Assembly: GCF_000015565.1 (NCBI RefSeq)
Contig: NC_008786.1
Location: forward strand, 4,142,501-4,206,500
Source: Verminephrobacter eiseniae EF01-2
GTDB lineage: Bacteria; Pseudomonadota; Gammaproteobacteria; Burkholderiales; Burkholderiaceae_C
DNA: 64,000 bases
Reading direction: 5' to 3'
In this document: piece by piece, positions 60,780-64,000 of the stretch
How the letters are laid out: each line of letters opens with the position of its first letter
Numbering within the stretch: the stretch's first letter is position 1
Notes under the pieces: model-generated
Told to the model about the DNA's origin: nothing
The model's input: only the letters and a program-made list of their open reading frames with translations
The model's database searches: none
Program-made: the position numbers and the translations under genes

Positions 60780-62273
60780 TCAGATGGAAACGGGCCGGCG
60801 GCGGCTCAGCGCGGTGTACAGCAGCAGCGCGATGCCCATGCCGATAAACCAACTGTAGTTGGCCAAACCGTGCAGACTGCTGAACACCACGCACGCCATC
60901 GGAATCAGCGCAGCCGGAATCAGCGTCCAGACGGCGACCGGGTTGATGCCGTTGCGGTACCAATAGCGGCCGCCGGGGCTGAGCGTGTACAGGTCATCCA
61001 CATCCACCCGCTGGCGGCGCACCAGGTAGTAGTCGGCGATCAGGATGCCGAACAGCGGGCCGATGCAGGCGCCCAGTATGTCTATCGTGTAGTGGATCAC
61101 CTCGGGGTTGCCATAGAGGTTCCAGGGTGTGATGAAGATCGACGCCACGGCGGCAATCATGCCGCCCGTGCGCCAACTGATGTGCTGCGGCGCCACGTTG
61201 GAGAAGTCGAACGCCGGCGACACGAAGTTGGCGACGATGTTGATGCCGATGGTGGCGACCATGAAAGTCAGCGCGCCCAGCACCACGGCAGTCACGCTGT
61301 CGATGCGGGCGACGATGGCCACCGGATCGGTGATCAACTCCTTGAACACCGGCAGCGTTGCCGAGGTGGTGATGACGGTCAGCAGCGCAAAGCCGAGGAA
61401 GTTCACCGGCAGGCCCCAGAAATTGCCGCGCTTGACGGCGTCGAAATCCTTGCCATAGCGGGAGAAGTCACCAAAATTCAGCATCGGGCCGGAGAAGTAC
61501 GACACCACCAATGCGATCGCACCGAGGATGACCGGCACCGCGTCCCAGCCCTGGTACTTGACCGTGCCCAGCGTCAGGTTGATGTTCTGCCAGCCCGCTT
61601 TGTGCACCAGCCACAGGGCCAGCACGATCATCACCACATACACCGCCGGGCCTGCCCAGTCGATGAACTTGCGGATCGATTCCATGCCGTGCCAGAACAC
61701 CATGGCCTGCAACACCCACAGCAGCAAAAAGCCGGCCCAGCCCAGCGTCGACAGGCCGACGAAGCCGTGCTGTGCGACATCCGCATAAGGCGCCAACCCT
61801 GGCGCCAGCCGGAGCGCCAGCACCAGGAAGGCCGAGGACGCCAGATAGGTCTGGATGCCGTACCACGCCACCGCGATCAGGCCGCGAATGATGGCCGGAA
61901 TATTCGCTCCCCGCACCCCGAACGACGCGCGGCAGATCACCGGGTACGGCGTGCCGGTCATCTGGCTCGGCTTGGCAACCAGGTTGCAGAAAAACTGCAC
62001 GATCACAATCCCGGACAGCAACGCGAACAGCACTTGCAGGCTCGTCAAGCCGAGCTTGAACAAGCTCGCTGCCGTCAGGTAACCGCCCACGCTGTGCACG
62101 TCGGACATCCAGAACGCAAAGATGTTGTAGCTGCCCCAGGTCTGCTTGCGCAGCGGGGCAAGGTCCTCGTTGGTGAGCCGCGGATCGTGGTGCGGCGGGA
62201 TGACGGAATCGCCGTCCTGGTGCGGCGCTGGCGCCGTCGATGGCGCCGTTGCCGGCGCGCAAGCTGGGGTCAT
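60780..62273 (-). CDS. NCS1-family nucleobase/allantoin-type cation symporter
   Basis: This 497-residue permease has about 12 transmembrane segments. NEDLAPLRKQTWGSYNIFAFWMSDVHSVGGYLTAASLFKLGL is the N-terminal NCS1 signature (NxDL.P......W......W), followed by VICRASFGVRGANIPAIIRGLIAVAWYGIQTYLAS and SYFSGPMLNFGDFSRY. The family imports hydantoins, allantoin, uracil, cytosine or thiamine with Na+ or H+. The conserved WYGIQ and NFGDFSRY favour an allantoin/uracil-type substrate. The first 30 residues are Ala/Pro-rich. It could supply a nitrogen source, but no catabolic gene is attached. Confidence 0.9.
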   Translation of the reverse strand: MTPACAPATAPSTAPAPHQDGDSVIPPHHDPRLTNEDLAPLRKQTWGSYNIFAFWMSDVHSVGGYLTAASLFKLGLTSLQVLFALLSGIVIVQFFCNLVAKPSQMTGTPYPVICRASFGVRGANIPAIIRGLIAVAWYGIQTYLASSAFLVLALRLAPGLAPYADVAQHGFVGLSTLGWAGFLLLWVLQAMVFWHGMESIRKFIDWAGPAVYVVMIVLALWLVHKAGWQNINLTLGTVKYQGWDAVPVILGAIALVVSYFSGPMLNFGDFSRYGKDFDAVKRGNFWGLPVNFLGFALLTVITTSATLPVFKELITDPVAIVARIDSVTAVVLGALTFMVATIGINIVANFVSPAFDFSNVAPQHISWRTGGMIAAVASIFITPWNLYGNPEVIHYTIDILGACIGPLFGILIADYYLVRRQRVDVDDLYTLSPGGRYWYRNGINPVAVWTLIPAALIPMACVVFSSLHGLANYSWFIGMGIALLLYTALSRRRPVSI

Positions 62274-62415
62274 GCTGTGTTCTCCTCGATCACGTCGGCG
62301 GGGCCGTATGATGTGGTGAATGCACGCAGAGTGTGCCGACGCCGGGTGGCTGTGGCAGCACGCTGCGGATGATGGTCTGCGGCGATTTCGCGGTCCGCTC
62401 GGGGCGCAGCGGGCA
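62274..62415. other. Short intergenic gap
   Basis: 142 bp between two genes on the minus strand, with no feature recognised. Confidence 0.4.

Positions 62416-64000
<1,585 letters not shown>

Overview
The window is high-GC, gene-dense DNA from a betaproteobacterium. Protein content (split ChrA, Bug/TctC binding proteins, a DUF2069 protein, RTX proteins with a DGDGIETT-type segment) fits Burkholderiales, probably Comamonadaceae; a Verminephrobacter-like genome is a guess. Many IS fragments, short mobile repeats and broken genes indicate active decay and rearrangement.

Region 1 (1-13.9 kb) is the distal end of an integrative conjugative element (ICE). It carries a TOL/PFGI-type coupling protein TraD with its DUF4400 membrane partner, a TraI_2/MobH-like protein whose HD catalytic residues look replaced, a coiled-coil protein, and a FlhD/FlhC-like activator pair. 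A translationally coupled cassette follows: adenine methylase, small protein, 36-codon ORF, PAPS-reductase-like protein, second adenine methylase, small zinc-finger-like protein; then a UvrD-like helicase. A 55-bp leader is shared by the methylase cassette and the helicase. The end of the element is marked by a 19-bp copy of a tRNA-Ser 3' end followed by a terminator. Three perfect 22-bp palindromes lie around traD.

Region 2 (14-20 kb) is a scrapyard: an IS630 piece, a DUF6506 gene, fused remnants of an Old Yellow Enzyme, a desaturase and a fatty-acyl-AMP ligase, a MITE-like repeat, an intact LysR gene, a FitAB-type toxin-antitoxin pair, and relaxase and IS21 remnants.

Region 3 (20.5-27.8 kb, minus strand) is one operon, dgoK-araF-araG-araH-SDR-dgoA-dgoD. 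It couples an AraFGH-type sugar importer to oxidative galactose/galactonate breakdown to pyruvate and glyceraldehyde-3-phosphate.

Region 4 (27.9-35.5 kb) is chromosomal housekeeping: a CBS protein, O-acetylhomoserine sulfhydrylase, a hydrolase, a YihY/BrkB membrane protein, a DUF2069 protein, a FAD-linked hydroxyacid dehydrogenase and a two-gene chromate transporter.

Region 5 (36-43.2 kb) is a carboxylase cluster that would usually be called urea carboxylase. A clear guanidine-I (ykkC) riboswitch at its head argues that it degrades guanidine: ABC permease and ATPase, two DUF1989 proteins (carboxyguanidine deiminase type) and a biotin carboxylase. The substrate-binding protein and allophanate hydrolase expected in such clusters are missing, and a MITE copy ends about 40 bp before the riboswitch.

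Region 6 (43.4-47.3 kb) is a broken RTX/M23 protein gene with a low-GC companion.

Region 7 (47.3-60.5 kb) is a catabolic divergon. On the minus strand are UxaA-type lyase subunits, a GntR regulator, an Ldh2-type dehydrogenase, a fused indolepyruvate ferredoxin oxidoreductase and two TctC binding proteins, interrupted by an IS110-family element. On the plus strand are two small related proteins, a quinone oxidoreductase-like enzyme and a TauD-family dioxygenase. Two identical 12-bp palindromes sit in the shared promoter. An NCS1 permease and a truncated dipeptide-type ABC ATPase end the window.
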